A stretch of DNA of 64,000 nucleotides from Nostocaceae cyanobacterium (GCA_030065825.1 JASJCY010000027.1:1-64000), one strand, 5' to 3'; numbered from the stretch's first letter, positions 18,126 through 28,117 are shown. Notes: generated by a model not told the origin, from the sequence alone. Numbers and translations are program-made.

Positions 18126-19202
18126 TTCACCAGATGTCTATTACCCATTACGAAAAAAAAACGGGGTGCGACCCCCGCAACACACAACTAATGAGGTTTA
18201 GAAAATTAATTCGCTGATATTTATATTCTCTTACATCACCCGATTTTACACATCACCCATACGGGTACTCTTTGGAAAAAAGAACTTTGGAGTTTGGAGT
18301 TAGCAATTTTGGCGTTGCTGAATATAGGTATGAATCCGATGTAGAGACGTTGCAGTGTAACGTCTAGAACAAGGGTTTGAGAATAACACAACATCATTTT
18401 CATATTCATATATGGATATGGCTAATGCCAAGCTGCGCTAACAGTAACGCCTTAATTTTTAATTGTTTTGGGAGTGATTTATCACATGACGGTTGAGTTG
18501 AAAATATAGGTTTCATCCTCCCCTTGATTGTTAAATTTTGTTACAATATCTAAAATGATATTTTGCTTTGAGAGAAAAATATTTCAAGACAAATTTTGAT
18601 AATCATTTTCATTTTGGGGCAACGAAGTTTTAGGGTTTACAGGGTCATATTTTCTGCTATAATGGGAGTGTCTTTGGGTTTACCCTGGCATTTTTTTTAT
18701 GATGATTTCTTGACATAGCTTCTATAATCGTTTCATGACTGAAGGTCTTCGACCTTCAAGGAAGAGGGAAGAAGGAAGAAGGAAGAAGTAGTAAAATATA
18801 GCTAGTTACTTCAAACATCGCCCAATGGTGTAGGACGAACTAGTAACAAAAAATGAGTATTTTCGTTTTCTTCAAATAGCTTTAGGCAGCTTCAAAGAAC
18901 TTGATACACAACGCTCTAATTGCAAAACGAGTTGGTTTAGAAGCGTGAACCTCAACTATTTATTTTCGCTTAGCAATGAATCAAGTTGATGAAATGCAAA
19001 GAATAATAGTTTGTGTGCCCAACAAATTGAACAAATCTTCTAACAACTCAATTGGATTCAAGCTCCGTCGTAAAAGACGGGTAAAGTTTGGTAGGAGTGC
19101 AAGCTTCAACACAAACATAAAACCGCTCAAACCCTCTTCTTTCTTCCCTCTTCCTTCCCTTTGACAATTGCGTAAGTCCTGAGAAAATAGGATTTATCTA
19201 GT
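18126..19202. other. 1.1-kb region with no convincing gene
   Basis: Seen here: an imperfect repeat with GTAGAGACGTTGCAGTGTAACGTCTAG near 18340-18366, a Fur-box candidate at 18597, a hairpin GAAGGTC/GACCTTC at 18741-18757, and a short purine array (GGAAGAA)n near 18765-18790. A 62-codon open frame at 18976 has no recognisable composition or start signal and is not annotated. Confidence 0.6.
18597..18611. promoter_or_regulatory. Fur-box candidate without an adjacent gene
   Basis: TGATAATCATTTTCA matches the inverted 7-1-7 Fur consensus TGATAAT-N-ATTATCA at all but one position. A TATAAT-like hexamer lies about 45 bp downstream (18658-18663). No iron gene follows within 500 bp on either strand, so it may be the remnant of a lost gene or drive an unannotated transcript. 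Confidence 0.45.
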
Positions 19203-21266
19203 TTAAGAATGTGGTTCTCCTACCATCACAAAAGAACAATTTAGTTCTTGAATCACTTGGGTTGTGATTTCACTTACACCCAATCCTCCAGCAGTACGGT
19301 AACGGACAAAGCGCAATATAACTAAATCAAACCCTTGTGCTTGTTGGATAATAGTTTTAGCGACATCCTCACTGGGAATGGTTTGGATATTAGTCTGAAT
19401 TTTCCAATTGCTGCTAGAAATTATCTCAGTTAATTGAGATTCAAAGATGATAACTTGTTCTGGAGGGGTACGGCGATCGCATATGTGCAGTAATACGACT
19501 TCGGCTTGATTAGCATCTGCTAAAATCTTAGCAAAACTAATGGCGCTGATGGTTTGTCTGCTGAAGTCTTTTACTGGAACCAGAATTTTCTTAATAATTA
19601 TAGGGCTGACTAAAAGCCGGGTTACGACTACCGGACAGTGAGAAGACCACACAACACTATCAATCACATTGCCAAATAAACGGGCACGTAAACCTGTGGT
19701 ATCTCCCCAGCCCATAACTACTAAATTGGCACTTTGTTCGCGGCTGGTACGGCTAATTCCTAAAGCAACGTCGTCATCAATACGGATGGTTGGTACAGCT
19801 TGCACTGCAAATTTTTGGCTAATTTTGATCGCACCCCGTATTCGTCGGTGACTTAACTCTAAAGCTTTTTGTAGTTGGGGATCATCCATGTGAATTTGTC
19901 CTTGGGCAATGGCTAATGGTATGATATTCCCCAACTCGTGACGTGCCAGAAGTGCCGCCATTTCAATTAAATAGTGCTGAGTTTGGGGGTTATAAATGGG
20001 GACGACAACAGTAAATTGAGATTGAGACTCTTCTAATACTTCATCTCCATCTTCTTGCCAGGAAATAGCCGTACCATCTGTTTCTAAATTTGTGGCGGGA
20101 ACTGTTAAAAAACTGGCAATTCTAGAAGTAATTAATGGTCCCAAAATGGCGGTTACTAACATCAAGACAATAACGCTATTAAAAACCCCTTCATTAATTA
20201 GTCTTTCTCCTGCTGAATTTACAGTTTGATAACCCACTAAAGCTGCTGCTAATGTTGCTGCTACTTGGGGTAATGACAATGACCACATTACCAGCATTTC
20301 ATTACGATTGTATCCATAGACTATTTTGGTAAACAATGCTGCTAGAAATTTGCTGCCAATTAAAGCCATAATAATTGCTAGAGCTAGCCATACTGAATTT
20401 AAAGTTTTGAGGAAAGCAGGAATATTAATTAATAGTCCCATGTCCACGAAGAAACAAGGGATAAATAAAACGCTACCCACAAATTCTACTTTTTCTCTGA
20501 CTGGGCTATGTCCTAGTACATCGTTAACAGCTAAACCTGCTAAAAATGCCCCGACAATTTTGTCTACTCCGACTAACTGTGCCCCGACGGAGGCAATAAA
20601 TAACGCTAGTAAAATAAATAAAAATTGGTTTCCTTGTTCATCCCCAGAACGTCGGAAAAATTCTTTTCCTAACCAATCAAAACCAAATAAAATTGAAACA
20701 GAGTAAATACCCAATCCTACTAACAGTTGAATCAAATTTAATGGAGTAAAATTTCCAGCATGAATACCGACACAAATTGCCAGTACCAATAAAGCCCCTG
20801 TATCGGTAAAAATAGTTCCTCCAATGGTAACTGTTACTGCTTCATTGGTGACAACTCCTAAACGGCTGACAATGGGATAAGCTAAAAGGGTGTGGGAAGC
20901 TAGCAAAGAACCAATTAAAACAGAAGCATTCCAATCAAAACTAAATAATCTTCCTACTCCAATGCCAGCAATTAAGGAAATAAAAAAAGTGAAGAATCCA
21001 AAGCCAATAGAGCGATTCTTGGTTTTCCGAAACTGTTCTAAATCTATTTCTAAACCAGCCACAAACATTAGATAAACTTTACCAATGCTTGATAATAATT
21101 TGATAGTTTCAGATTCAGAATCCAGCAATTGTAATCCGTTATTACCCAGTAATAGTCCTGCCACTAATAAACCTACCAATCCCGGTAATTTTAGCCGTTC
21201 AAAGATAGGTGGTACAGTTAATATAACTAGCAAGAAAATCGTAAATGTAATGATGGGACTGTGCAT
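19203..21266 (-). CDS. CPA2 Na+/H+ antiporter with tandem C-terminal USP-like domains
   Basis: This 687-residue membrane protein has about 12 hydrophobic segments in residues 1-390 of the CPA2 exchanger family (FERLKLPGLVGLLVAGLLLG at the start; GAFLAGLAVND mid-domain), followed by a cytoplasmic region of about 280 residues. The tail looks like two universal-stress-protein modules (about 410-545 and 550-685; VVMGWGD and CPVVVTRLL in the first). This NhaS-like architecture is common in cyanobacteria and serves Na+ or K+ and pH homeostasis. It starts at the ATG giving MHSPIITF; a TTG two codons upstream extends the frame. It is a single gene. Confidence 0.88.
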   Translation of the reverse strand: MHSPIITFTIFLLVILTVPPIFERLKLPGLVGLLVAGLLLGNNGLQLLDSESETIKLLSSIGKVYLMFVAGLEIDLEQFRKTKNRSIGFGFFTFFISLIAGIGVGRLFSFDWNASVLIGSLLASHTLLAYPIVSRLGVVTNEAVTVTIGGTIFTDTGALLVLAICVGIHAGNFTPLNLIQLLVGLGIYSVSILFGFDWLGKEFFRRSGDEQGNQFLFILLALFIASVGAQLVGVDKIVGAFLAGLAVNDVLGHSPVREKVEFVGSVLFIPCFFVDMGLLINIPAFLKTLNSVWLALAIIMALIGSKFLAALFTKIVYGYNRNEMLVMWSLSLPQVAATLAAALVGYQTVNSAGERLINEGVFNSVIVLMLVTAILGPLITSRIASFLTVPATNLETDGTAISWQEDGDEVLEESQSQFTVVVPIYNPQTQHYLIEMAALLARHELGNIIPLAIAQGQIHMDDPQLQKALELSHRRIRGAIKISQKFAVQAVPTIRIDDDVALGISRTSREQSANLVVMGWGDTTGLRARLFGNVIDSVVWSSHCPVVVTRLLVSPIIIKKILVPVKDFSRQTISAISFAKILADANQAEVVLLHICDRRTPPEQVIIFESQLTEIISSSNWKIQTNIQTIPSEDVAKTIIQQAQGFDLVILRFVRYRTAGGLGVSEITTQVIQELNCSFVMVGEPHS

Positions 21267-21743
21267 TAGCAAATATTTATCCTCTATTTTTAATCTCAGA
21301 AAAAAGAAAAAATACTATCTACAGAACTAAATCCTAGGGGATGAGGGAAAATCTTTGTTTGCAGCTAATAAATCTACAAAATCATAGCTTTTCTGCCCTT
21401 ATTACCTATTCTTGGCATATATATTGGGGATTAGTCATTCCATAACAATACTAATCTTATATAGATTAAATACGTAGTTAGGTTACATTTGCAATTAAAA
21501 ATTGTTATTCCTGTAATCAAAAATTTTTATTCCATAGTTTTTCTCTGAAACGGGTAAAATATTCATAAAGCCTAACAATTCTAACATTTATTTTAGAGAT
21601 AGAGAATATTCTCTATCATCAGTTTTATAAAACAGTATCTATAGATAGATGACTGGATGGGGTAATCGATCAGACAATCAGCAGATGATTATCGCCATAA
21701 ATTGATAATCAAGAGTATTATAAGAATTCATATAGCATGATTT
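21267..21743. other. AT-rich divergent promoter region
   Basis: This 477-bp gap between the divergent antiporter and amylase genes is AT-rich. I see no open frame, strong hairpin or repeat array in it. It presumably holds both promoters. Confidence 0.5.
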
Positions 21744-23711
21744 ATGTCTAAATACCTTCCTATGGAATCAGAATCTCTATCCCCAACGTCTAGTTCTCAG
21801 TACGAAGTCAAAAATCCCCAATCCAAAATAGAGGAAGTAGTTACTTCACCTCCTCCACCGGAAACAGATATTGATTTAGAATTCCTATTTACCAGAGATA
21901 TTGAATTCCGGCAAGAAACGATTTACTTTATTGTGGTAGACCGTTTTTTTGATGGCGATTCCAACAATAATGAAGGTCCAAATCCTGAATTATATGACCC
22001 AACAAATCAGGAATGGGGGAAGTATTGGGGTGGTGATTTACAGGGAATTATTGACAAGCTAGATTATCTCAAAAATTTGGGAGTTACTGCTATTTGGCTA
22101 ACTCCTCTATTTGAACAAGTTGAAGATTTATTCATTGAAAGTGCTGCCATTCACGGCTATTGGACAAAGGATTTTAAGCGTTTAAATCCCCGTTTTATTG
22201 CTGCTGATGATGACCCTTCTTTGAACAAAACTCAAGAGGAAAAAAATACGGTTTTTGACCGCTTAATTACAGAATTACACAAGCGTCAAATGAAGTTGGT
22301 GCTGGATATTGTCTGTAATCACAGCAGTCCCGATACCGGTGGTTCTAAGGGTGAATTATACGATGATGGAGTGAAGATTGCTGATTTTCATGATGATAAA
22401 AACCACTGGTATCACCATTATGGTGAAGTTACAGATTGGGAAAATGATTGGCAAGTCCAAAACTGTGAATTGGCAGGGTTAGCTACCTTTAATGAAAATA
22501 ATATCCAGTATCGTAATTATATTAAATCTGCAATTAAGCAGTGGTTAGACCGGGGAGTTGATGCCCTGCGGGTAGATACGGTGAAACATATGCCAATTTG
22601 GTTTTGGCAAGAGTTTACTGGGGAGATGTATAATCACAAACCCGATGTTTTTATCTGTGGAGAATGGATTTATAGCCACCCAGAAGATGATCGCGCAGTA
22701 GAATTTACTAACAATGCTGGGATGACAATCCTAGATTTTGGTTTGTGTATGGCAATTCGTCAAGCTTTAGGTGCTCAAGATGATAAGGGATTTTACTTAA
22801 TTCATGATATTTTAGATTTAGATTATCGTTACAACGGTGCTACGGAACTAATTACCTTTATCGATAACCATGATATGCACCGCTTCCAAACTCTCAACCC
22901 CGATGCAGATATTTTACGGTTAGCGGTTAACTTGTTGATGACCACTCGCGGTATTCCCTGTCTATTTTACGGTACGGAACAATACCTGCACAATGATACC
23001 AATGCAGATGAGAAGATTTACGGTAATAATGACCCCTATAATCGCCCGATGATGGAAAGTTGGGATACCGACACCGCCATTTATAAGGATGTACGCAAGC
23101 TTTCCGGGTTACGCCGCTTAAATCCCGCAGTATCCATGGGTAGTCAATGGGAGAAATATATTACACCGGATGTCTACTGTTATGTGCGTCGTTATCGTGA
23201 TTCCCGTTGCTTTGTAGCATTAAATCGGGGTGATGCTGTGATTATTGAAGAGGTAGATACAGAGTTACCAGATAGGGAACACACCTGTGTATTAACAGGA
23301 CGGAAATTTGAAGTCCAAGACGGCAAAATTGTCAACCTGGAACTCGATGCTAAACAAGGGATTATTCTTAGTCATGTAGGGGAACGAGTCAAAGCACAAA
23401 CCATCGTCCGGGCACAACTTAACGGTGTGCGTACCTTACCAGGAGAAAGAGTAGTGGTAATAGGGGATTGTCCCGAATTGGGTAATTGGGATCTCGCTAA
23501 AGCATATCCCCTAGAATACATCAACTCCAACACCTGGTTTGCGGAAATTCCCTTCAACGAGAGTGCAGGTAAGCTGATTAGCTATAAATATGCCCTTTTA
23601 CGAGAAGGTACTTCTCCTCTACGGGAAAACCTCGTCTTTCGTCGCTGGGTAATTGCTAGTGAAGGTACGGTTAAATGGCGGGATACTTGGGCTTCTGGGG
23701 GGGATTTCTAG
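21744..23711 (+). CDS. GH13 alpha-amylase-family enzyme with C-terminal CBM20
   Basis: This 655-residue glycoside hydrolase acts on alpha-glucans (starch, glycogen, maltodextrins, or a related transferase substrate). After a low-complexity N-terminus of about 50 residues, the GH13 barrel shows all four conserved regions: LDIVCNHSS, DALRVDTVKHM (nucleophile Asp), FICGEWIY (acid/base Glu) and FIDNHDM (third Asp). Residues about 555-650 are a starch-binding CBM20-like domain (GDCPELGNWDL, then YKYAL). No signal peptide is evident, so intracellular glycogen turnover is plausible. It is followed 94 bp later by the peroxiredoxin fusion gene on the same strand. Confidence 0.93.
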   Translation: MSKYLPMESESLSPTSSSQYEVKNPQSKIEEVVTSPPPPETDIDLEFLFTRDIEFRQETIYFIVVDRFFDGDSNNNEGPNPELYDPTNQEWGKYWGGDLQGIIDKLDYLKNLGVTAIWLTPLFEQVEDLFIESAAIHGYWTKDFKRLNPRFIAADDDPSLNKTQEEKNTVFDRLITELHKRQMKLVLDIVCNHSSPDTGGSKGELYDDGVKIADFHDDKNHWYHHYGEVTDWENDWQVQNCELAGLATFNENNIQYRNYIKSAIKQWLDRGVDALRVDTVKHMPIWFWQEFTGEMYNHKPDVFICGEWIYSHPEDDRAVEFTNNAGMTILDFGLCMAIRQALGAQDDKGFYLIHDILDLDYRYNGATELITFIDNHDMHRFQTLNPDADILRLAVNLLMTTRGIPCLFYGTEQYLHNDTNADEKIYGNNDPYNRPMMESWDTDTAIYKDVRKLSGLRRLNPAVSMGSQWEKYITPDVYCYVRRYRDSRCFVALNRGDAVIIEEVDTELPDREHTCVLTGRKFEVQDGKIVNLELDAKQGIILSHVGERVKAQTIVRAQLNGVRTLPGERVVVIGDCPELGNWDLAKAYPLEYINSNTWFAEIPFNESAGKLISYKYALLREGTSPLRENLVFRRWVIASEGTVKWRDTWASGGDF

Positions 23712-23804
23712 AATTATTCCTTGACAAGTCATACTCGAAACGACTACGCTTTATTTAGATAAAGTCGAAGTCATTACGTATTAGTTAGTAAAGGAATTAG
23801 ATTT

Positions 23805-24536
23805 ATGTTGCCTAATAAAGAAGGACAAAGAGTACCCAATGTTAGCTTTCGCACCCGTAAGAATAATCAGTGGGTGGACGTAACTACCGATGAATTATTT
23901 GCAGGCAAAACTGTAGTAGTATTTTCCTTACCGGGGGCATTTACTCCCACTTGTTCATCTACCCATCTTCCTGGCTATAATCAGCTGGCTAAAGCATTTA
24001 AAGACAATGGGGTGGATGATATTGTTTGTATATCTGTAAATGATACCTTTGTGATGAACGAGTGGGCAAAGGATCAGGAAGCAGATAACGTAACTTTAAT
24101 ACCCGATGGTAATGGTGAATTTACTGAAGGTATGGGGATGCTGGTAGATAAAACCGATTTGGGTTTCGGAAAACGTTCTTGGCGTTATTCGATGTTAGTT
24201 AAGGATGGGGTAGTTGAGAAGATGTTTATCGAACCAGAAAAGCCTGGTGACCCCTTTGAGGTATCTGATGCCGAAACCATGTTAAAATACATTAATCCCC
24301 AAGCAGTGAAACCGCAATTGATTTCCCTATTTACCAAAGTAGGTTGTCCTTATTGCGCTCGTGCGAAGGAGATGTTGAAGGAGAGAGGCTTAAGTTACGA
24401 GGAAATTGTTTTGGGTAAAGGAATAACTACCCGTTCCTTACAAGCCGTTACAGGTGCAAGTACAGTACCACAAGTATTTATTGATGGTAAGCATATTGGT
24501 GGTTCGGAAGCATTGGCTACTTACTTGAGTGCGTAA
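23805..24536 (+). CDS. Peroxiredoxin-glutaredoxin fusion protein
   Basis: This 243-residue hybrid thiol peroxidase has an N-terminal Prx5-type domain (about residues 1-160) with the peroxidatic cysteine in [16 protein letters not shown]. The C-terminal glutaredoxin domain (about 168-243) has a CPYC active site ([12 protein letters not shown]), [10 protein letters not shown] and a GG glutathione site. Such fusions reduce peroxides using glutathione without a separate glutaredoxin. It is cytoplasmic. It is preceded by a good AAGGAA ribosome site. Confidence 0.96.
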   Translation: MLPNKEGQRVPNVSFRTRKNNQWVDVTTDELFAGKTVVVFSLPGAFTPTCSSTHLPGYNQLAKAFKDNGVDDIVCISVNDTFVMNEWAKDQEADNVTLIPDGNGEFTEGMGMLVDKTDLGFGKRSWRYSMLVKDGVVEKMFIEPEKPGDPFEVSDAETMLKYINPQAVKPQLISLFTKVGCPYCARAKEMLKERGLSYEEIVLGKGITTRSLQAVTGASTVPQVFIDGKHIGGSEALATYLSA

Positions 24537-24893
24537 ACTATACAGTTCTTTACGAAGCACCAATTGGGTTAATTCAGATTAGTTGGAAATCCTACTATAG
24601 GGTTGGGTTTACCCCGACCCTACAGTAGCCATCGATTGGGTTAATTCGGATTCAATCCAAAGGTAATCCCACGGTGAAATTGCAAAGAAAATGGTTGCTG
24701 TAGACGAAGCTTTGAGCAACCACCATTTCATACCAACGAAAACTATGAACAATCCCATATTGTCATTTTTTGAACATAGATTTAAACCTTATCTTGCAAT
24801 AATTTAATTATTATTATGCAATAATTGCATCAAATTCTGGTCATAAAGTCTGTTAAATGCCATGCTGATGATTGGGAATAGAGCTAAATAAAC

Positions 24894-24919
24894 CCCTGGT
24901 ATTTACCAGGGTCTTTTTG
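24894..24919 (+). terminator. Rho-independent terminator, plus strand
   Basis: CCCTGGTA (24894-24901) and TACCAGGG (24904-24911) form an 8-bp stem followed by TCTTTTTGA. It lies 358 bp after the peroxiredoxin-glutaredoxin gene. The gap between (24537-24893) holds a weak dispersed repeat (a duplicated GGGTTAATTC..GATT stretch) and no gene. Confidence 0.65.
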
Positions 24920-24936
24920 ATTTAGGGATCAACATC

Positions 24937-24960
24937 AAAAAACCCGGTACTTAACCGGGG
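24937..24960 (-). terminator. Rho-independent terminator, minus strand
   Basis: Read on the minus strand, CCCGGT pairs with ACCGGG and is followed by TTTTTT. It lies 55 bp beyond the stop of the LTxxQ protein gene at 25015 and would end its transcript. Confidence 0.7.
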
Positions 24961-25014
24961 GAGATAGGTCAAAGTGATTATTTATATTCTATGCATCAAG
25001 AAAACACTGAAATG

Positions 25015-25539
25015 TTAAGATGCTTGTCTATTAAAGCGTTTACTACGGTTATCGCGACGTTGTTGACGTTGTTGTTTAAGTTCATCTAACTTCTGTTGCT
25101 GTTCTGGAGTTAGTTCAGCGCGGATTTTAGCCATCATTGCTTGACGTTGTTGTTTGAATTGTGACCGTAGAGGCTTAATTTCTTCTAGCTTGGCTTGGAT
25201 TTCAGCTTCTGAAGCGTTATTGGCTTTCAATTGACGTAGTTCTTGTTTGAGTGCTCGCATTTGTTGCATCAAGGGAAGCATTTCCTGTTTAGATGCTTCT
25301 ATAATTCCTTGGATGGTTTCTTCTTGTGCTGGGGTTAAGTTTAATTGCTGTTTTAACCATTGTGCTTTATTACGACCTCTATTACCTTTTTTTCGTCCTT
25401 GAAAACCACCAGATTGAGGTTCTTCTTGAGCTACTCTAAAGTCTTTGGAACCAGAATTCAAGGGAACTGCTTGACTAGCCAATGGTAATAATACGGAAGC
25501 AGCGAGAATAATTGAGCTAAAAATAATACGAGATTTCAT
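25015..25539 (-). CDS. Periplasmic LTxxQ-motif protein (Spy/CpxP-like), paralogue 1
   Basis: This 174-residue exported helical protein has a signal peptide (hydrophobic residues 5-24, ending SQA) followed by a Gly/Lys-rich stretch (GRKKGNRGRNK) and two LTxxQ motifs: LNLTPAQEE (about residue 67) and ELTPEQQQKLDELKQQ near the C-terminus. The family includes Spy and CpxP, periplasmic chaperones or stress sensors. A paralogue of the same size lies immediately upstream on the same strand with matching upstream DNA, so this is a recent tandem duplication. It may be controlled by the divergent two-component system at 26546-28753. Confidence 0.85.
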   Translation of the reverse strand: MKSRIIFSSIILAASVLLPLASQAVPLNSGSKDFRVAQEEPQSGGFQGRKKGNRGRNKAQWLKQQLNLTPAQEETIQGIIEASKQEMLPLMQQMRALKQELRQLKANNASEAEIQAKLEEIKPLRSQFKQQRQAMMAKIRAELTPEQQQKLDELKQQRQQRRDNRSKRFNRQAS

Positions 25540-25605
25540 TTAATTAAACTCCTAAATATTGATTGAACTTAGCTTTTGTTGTGACATTTTTATCGTAAGC
25601 AAGTT

Positions 25606-25691
25606 CTATGGAAGTTACATGGATCTCTATTCCCAACTTCTCTGTCCTGAAAGTACCAGTCTCATCTAGTACTTTAGGTCTAGATTAAATA
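25606..25691 (-). promoter_or_regulatory. Conserved upstream boxes of paralogue 1
   Basis: Box 1 (25606-25636, containing CTATGGAAGTTACATGGATC) and box 2 (25667-25691, containing TAGTACTTTAGGTCTA) are repeated almost exactly upstream of the second paralogue with identical 61-bp spacing between box starts. They are shared promoter or regulator-binding elements, or leftovers of the duplication. Confidence 0.5.
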
Positions 25692-25700
25692 CAGCAAGCA

Positions 25701-25732
25701 AAAAAACAGCCCAAGTTAAATAATTTGGGCTG
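25701..25732 (-). terminator. Rho-independent terminator, minus strand
   Basis: On the minus strand CAGCCCAA pairs with TTGGGCTG and is followed by TTTTTT. It ends transcription of the LTxxQ gene at 25794 and separates it from its paralogue. Confidence 0.7.
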
Positions 25733-25793
25733 CTATGAATTGATTCTGCAAAGGTTTTTATAAAGCTGGTTATAAGAATTTAAGAAAATATTT

Positions 25794-26303
25794 TTAGCGA
25801 GCAAATCCTTGTTCACGTTTACCACGACGACGTTCCCAACGTTGTTGTTTTAACTCTGCCATTTTTTCCCGTTGTTCAAGAGTTAGTTCATCGCGAATTG
25901 CCAGCTTCATTTCCAAGCGTATGTCTGACAATTTCTGATGATGTTCTTGGATTTTTTGATGTTGTTTGCGGATATCGTCTTTTGAAGCATTTACCATCAA
26001 CTGACGCATTTCTTGTTTTAACTCACGGATTTTTTGGCGATTACTTTGCATCTGTTGTTTGTAATCTTCACGAATTTTTTGGATATTTTCTTGTTGTTCG
26101 GTACTGAGATTTAGTTGTTCCATTAACTGTCCTTTACGTCCTCTCATACCCCATCGTCCAGCAAATTGAGGTCTACCTTCAGTTTGTTGTTGAGCAACTC
26201 TAAAATCTCTGGAACTATTATTAAAAGGAGCAGCAATAGTACTGATGGGTAATAATGTAGATGCTGCTACGAGGAAAGAAGCAGATAAGATATGAAATTT
26301 CAT
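25794..26303 (-). CDS. Periplasmic LTxxQ-motif protein (Spy/CpxP-like), paralogue 2
   Basis: This 169-residue protein parallels its neighbour: a signal peptide (MKFHILSASFLVAASTLLP, ending IAA), the same post-cleavage segment (SRDFRVAQ), a basic Gly/Arg stretch, and two LTxxQ-type motifs (LNLSTEQQENIQ and ELTLEQREKMAELKQQ) around a long charged helix (about 85-150). It is a periplasmic helical chaperone or stress-buffer candidate. It is divergent, with a 240-bp spacer, from a histidine kinase and response regulator, an arrangement reminiscent of cpxP next to cpxRA, although the kinase here is of the NarL class. Confidence 0.85.
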   Translation of the reverse strand: MKFHILSASFLVAASTLLPISTIAAPFNNSSRDFRVAQQQTEGRPQFAGRWGMRGRKGQLMEQLNLSTEQQENIQKIREDYKQQMQSNRQKIRELKQEMRQLMVNASKDDIRKQHQKIQEHHQKLSDIRLEMKLAIRDELTLEQREKMAELKQQRWERRRGKREQGFAR

Positions 26304-26383
26304 TTTTTATCTCCTAAACTTTGAGGCTGTAAATTATTGAGTCAACATTGTTTTCCTTGTGACATCTTTATGATAGGAAAAAC

Positions 26384-26469
26384 CTATGGAAGTTACATGG
26401 ATCGCTACTCCCAAATTTCGGGTAACTCAGGTACTAGATTGACGTAGTACTTTAGGTCTATATTGAGTA
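26384..26469 (-). promoter_or_regulatory. Conserved upstream boxes of paralogue 2
   Basis: Box 1 (26384-26414) and box 2 (26445-26469) match the boxes upstream of the first paralogue in sequence and spacing. Here they lie in the divergent region shared with the histidine kinase gene. Confidence 0.5.
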
Positions 26470-26545
26470 TGCCCAACTAATGTTGGTTTCTTTACCTTAT
26501 ATTTAAAAAAATAAACACATCTGATGCGCAACCATCCCTGGGATT

Positions 26546-27856
26546 ATGCAACGGTTAATCTGGAAAAAACACCCATTTCGTCTACTCTTCTACTTAGAGT
26601 TAATTCTATTGGGAATTGCCCTATTAGCCGCATTTTCTCCCCTACCACCGTTTAAACACCATGCATCTTTACGCTATGTACCAGATTTGTTACAACCTGT
26701 AGCTTTACCAAGCTTGGGACTCCGGTTTCGTCCGATTGTAGTTCCCATTATTGCTATTTTGGGTGTGTTGGGCTTACGATTTCCAATCGGTTCCCGGTTA
26801 TGGCAAATAGTTTACACAGCTTTGGGTTTTGGTTTAAGTTGGTTGACTGTGATGGTGGGAGGTAGGGGAGAGAGAGTGTTTTCTTCTTTACTGCTAGTGG
26901 TGGTAATTCGAGCCTGTTTAATGTTTCCCTGGAGTGGACGCATATTAGTAGCAATTTTTGCTTACCTCTCGTTTTTACTGATGTTATTTATGTCCTTTAT
27001 GGACATTAGACCTCTGGGTATTCCCTTAAATAGACCATTTCCGCGACGATTGCGGATATTACCTGATGATGTGGTTCAGCAGTTTTTGCTGAATTTAAAG
27101 CTAAATTCGGCATTGCTATTTGGTTTGGTCTTAATTTTTGTTCTGCTGTTGGTGGGGACATTACTAGCAGAAAAACAGAGTCGTCAAGAATTAGCGCAGG
27201 CTAATCAGCGTTTGCGTCGCTATGCATTGTTAATTGAAAACCAAGCCACTTTACAGGAGAGAAACCGTATTGCACGGGAAATTCACGACTCTGTAGGACA
27301 TTACTTGACAGCACAAAGCATTCAATTAGAAAATGTGGCGATGTGGTTGCATCAAGATGTAGAAAAAGCAGATAAACATTTGCAAAAAGCCAGACAATTA
27401 GGGAAACAAGCTTTGCAAAATGTCCGTCAGTCTGTGGCTACCCTGCGAAACCATCCTTTACAGGGAATGTCTCTCAAAGATGCGATCGCCAAGTTGTTGC
27501 AGGAGAGTCAGAAAACCACGGAAATTGCGGTGGAGTCTGAGATTAGTTTACATTCTTCCCTGTCTACGGAAATCTCCACAGCCATATATCGAGTGGTGCA
27601 AGAAGCACTGACTAATATTTCTAAGCACAGTCAGGCAAATTTAATTCGGCTGTATCTGCGGGAGGGTTCTACCCATATTTCCCTAGGTTTAGCAGATAAC
27701 GGTCAAGGTTTTGACCCCACTGAGAATACCACAGGATTTGGTTTGCAGGGAATGCGGGAACGGGTGGAAGCATTGGGGGGTATTTTTAATCTCACCAGTC
27801 ATCCCGGTGAGGGTTGTAAAATTCAAATTGAGATACCAGTACCAATTAAAAATTAA
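26546..27856 (+). CDS. NarL/DesK-class sensor histidine kinase
   Basis: This 436-residue membrane sensor has five or six hydrophobic segments in residues 10-205, then a short coiled coil and a HisKA_3 dimerisation domain with the phospho-acceptor histidine in RIAREIHDSVGHYLTAQ. An HATPase domain follows (about 335-430; ADNGQGFDP, then GFGLQGMRERVEALGG). With no large periplasmic loop it probably senses membrane state, like DesK. Its partner is the NarL-type regulator 260 bp downstream. It is divergent from the LTxxQ gene pair, plausible targets of the system. Confidence 0.92.
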   Translation: MQRLIWKKHPFRLLFYLELILLGIALLAAFSPLPPFKHHASLRYVPDLLQPVALPSLGLRFRPIVVPIIAILGVLGLRFPIGSRLWQIVYTALGFGLSWLTVMVGGRGERVFSSLLLVVVIRACLMFPWSGRILVAIFAYLSFLLMLFMSFMDIRPLGIPLNRPFPRRLRILPDDVVQQFLLNLKLNSALLFGLVLIFVLLLVGTLLAEKQSRQELAQANQRLRRYALLIENQATLQERNRIAREIHDSVGHYLTAQSIQLENVAMWLHQDVEKADKHLQKARQLGKQALQNVRQSVATLRNHPLQGMSLKDAIAKLLQESQKTTEIAVESEISLHSSLSTEISTAIYRVVQEALTNISKHSQANLIRLYLREGSTHISLGLADNGQGFDPTENTTGFGLQGMRERVEALGGIFNLTSHPGEGCKIQIEIPVPIKN

Positions 27857-27888
27857 TCCCGTTCCGCTAGAAGATTACCTAATTGAGT

Positions 27889-28041
27889 GAGAAGGGGAAG
27901 AGTGGGAAGAGGAGGAAGAGGGGGAAGAGGGGGAAGAGGGGGAAGAGTGGGAAGAGTGGGAAGAGGGGGAAGAGTGGGAAGAGGGGGAAGAGTGGGAAGA
28001 GTGGGAAGAGGGGGAAGAGTGGGAAGAGTGGGAAGAGGGGG
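27889..28041. repeat. 9-bp purine minisatellite (GGGAAGAGT/G)
   Basis: About 17 tandem copies of a 9-bp purine unit (GAAGAGTGG or GAAGAGGGG) fill the gap between the kinase and regulator genes of one two-component system. A purine-only strand of this length can form triplex or slipped structures and is likely length-variable. Confidence 0.93.
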
Positions 28042-28117
28042 AAAAATTTAGAAAGCTAGATATCACAATGGTTTGAGTTTATGTATCTGTCCTATTCTTG
28101 TTGCAAATTGGTATAAG

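Noticed and set aside
18976..19164. 62-codon open frame
   Set aside because: No recognisable domain, lies in repeat-rich DNA, composition not coding-like.
27875..28066. Ser-Pro-His-rich 63-codon frame on the minus strand
   Set aside because: A pure by-product of the 9-bp purine minisatellite.
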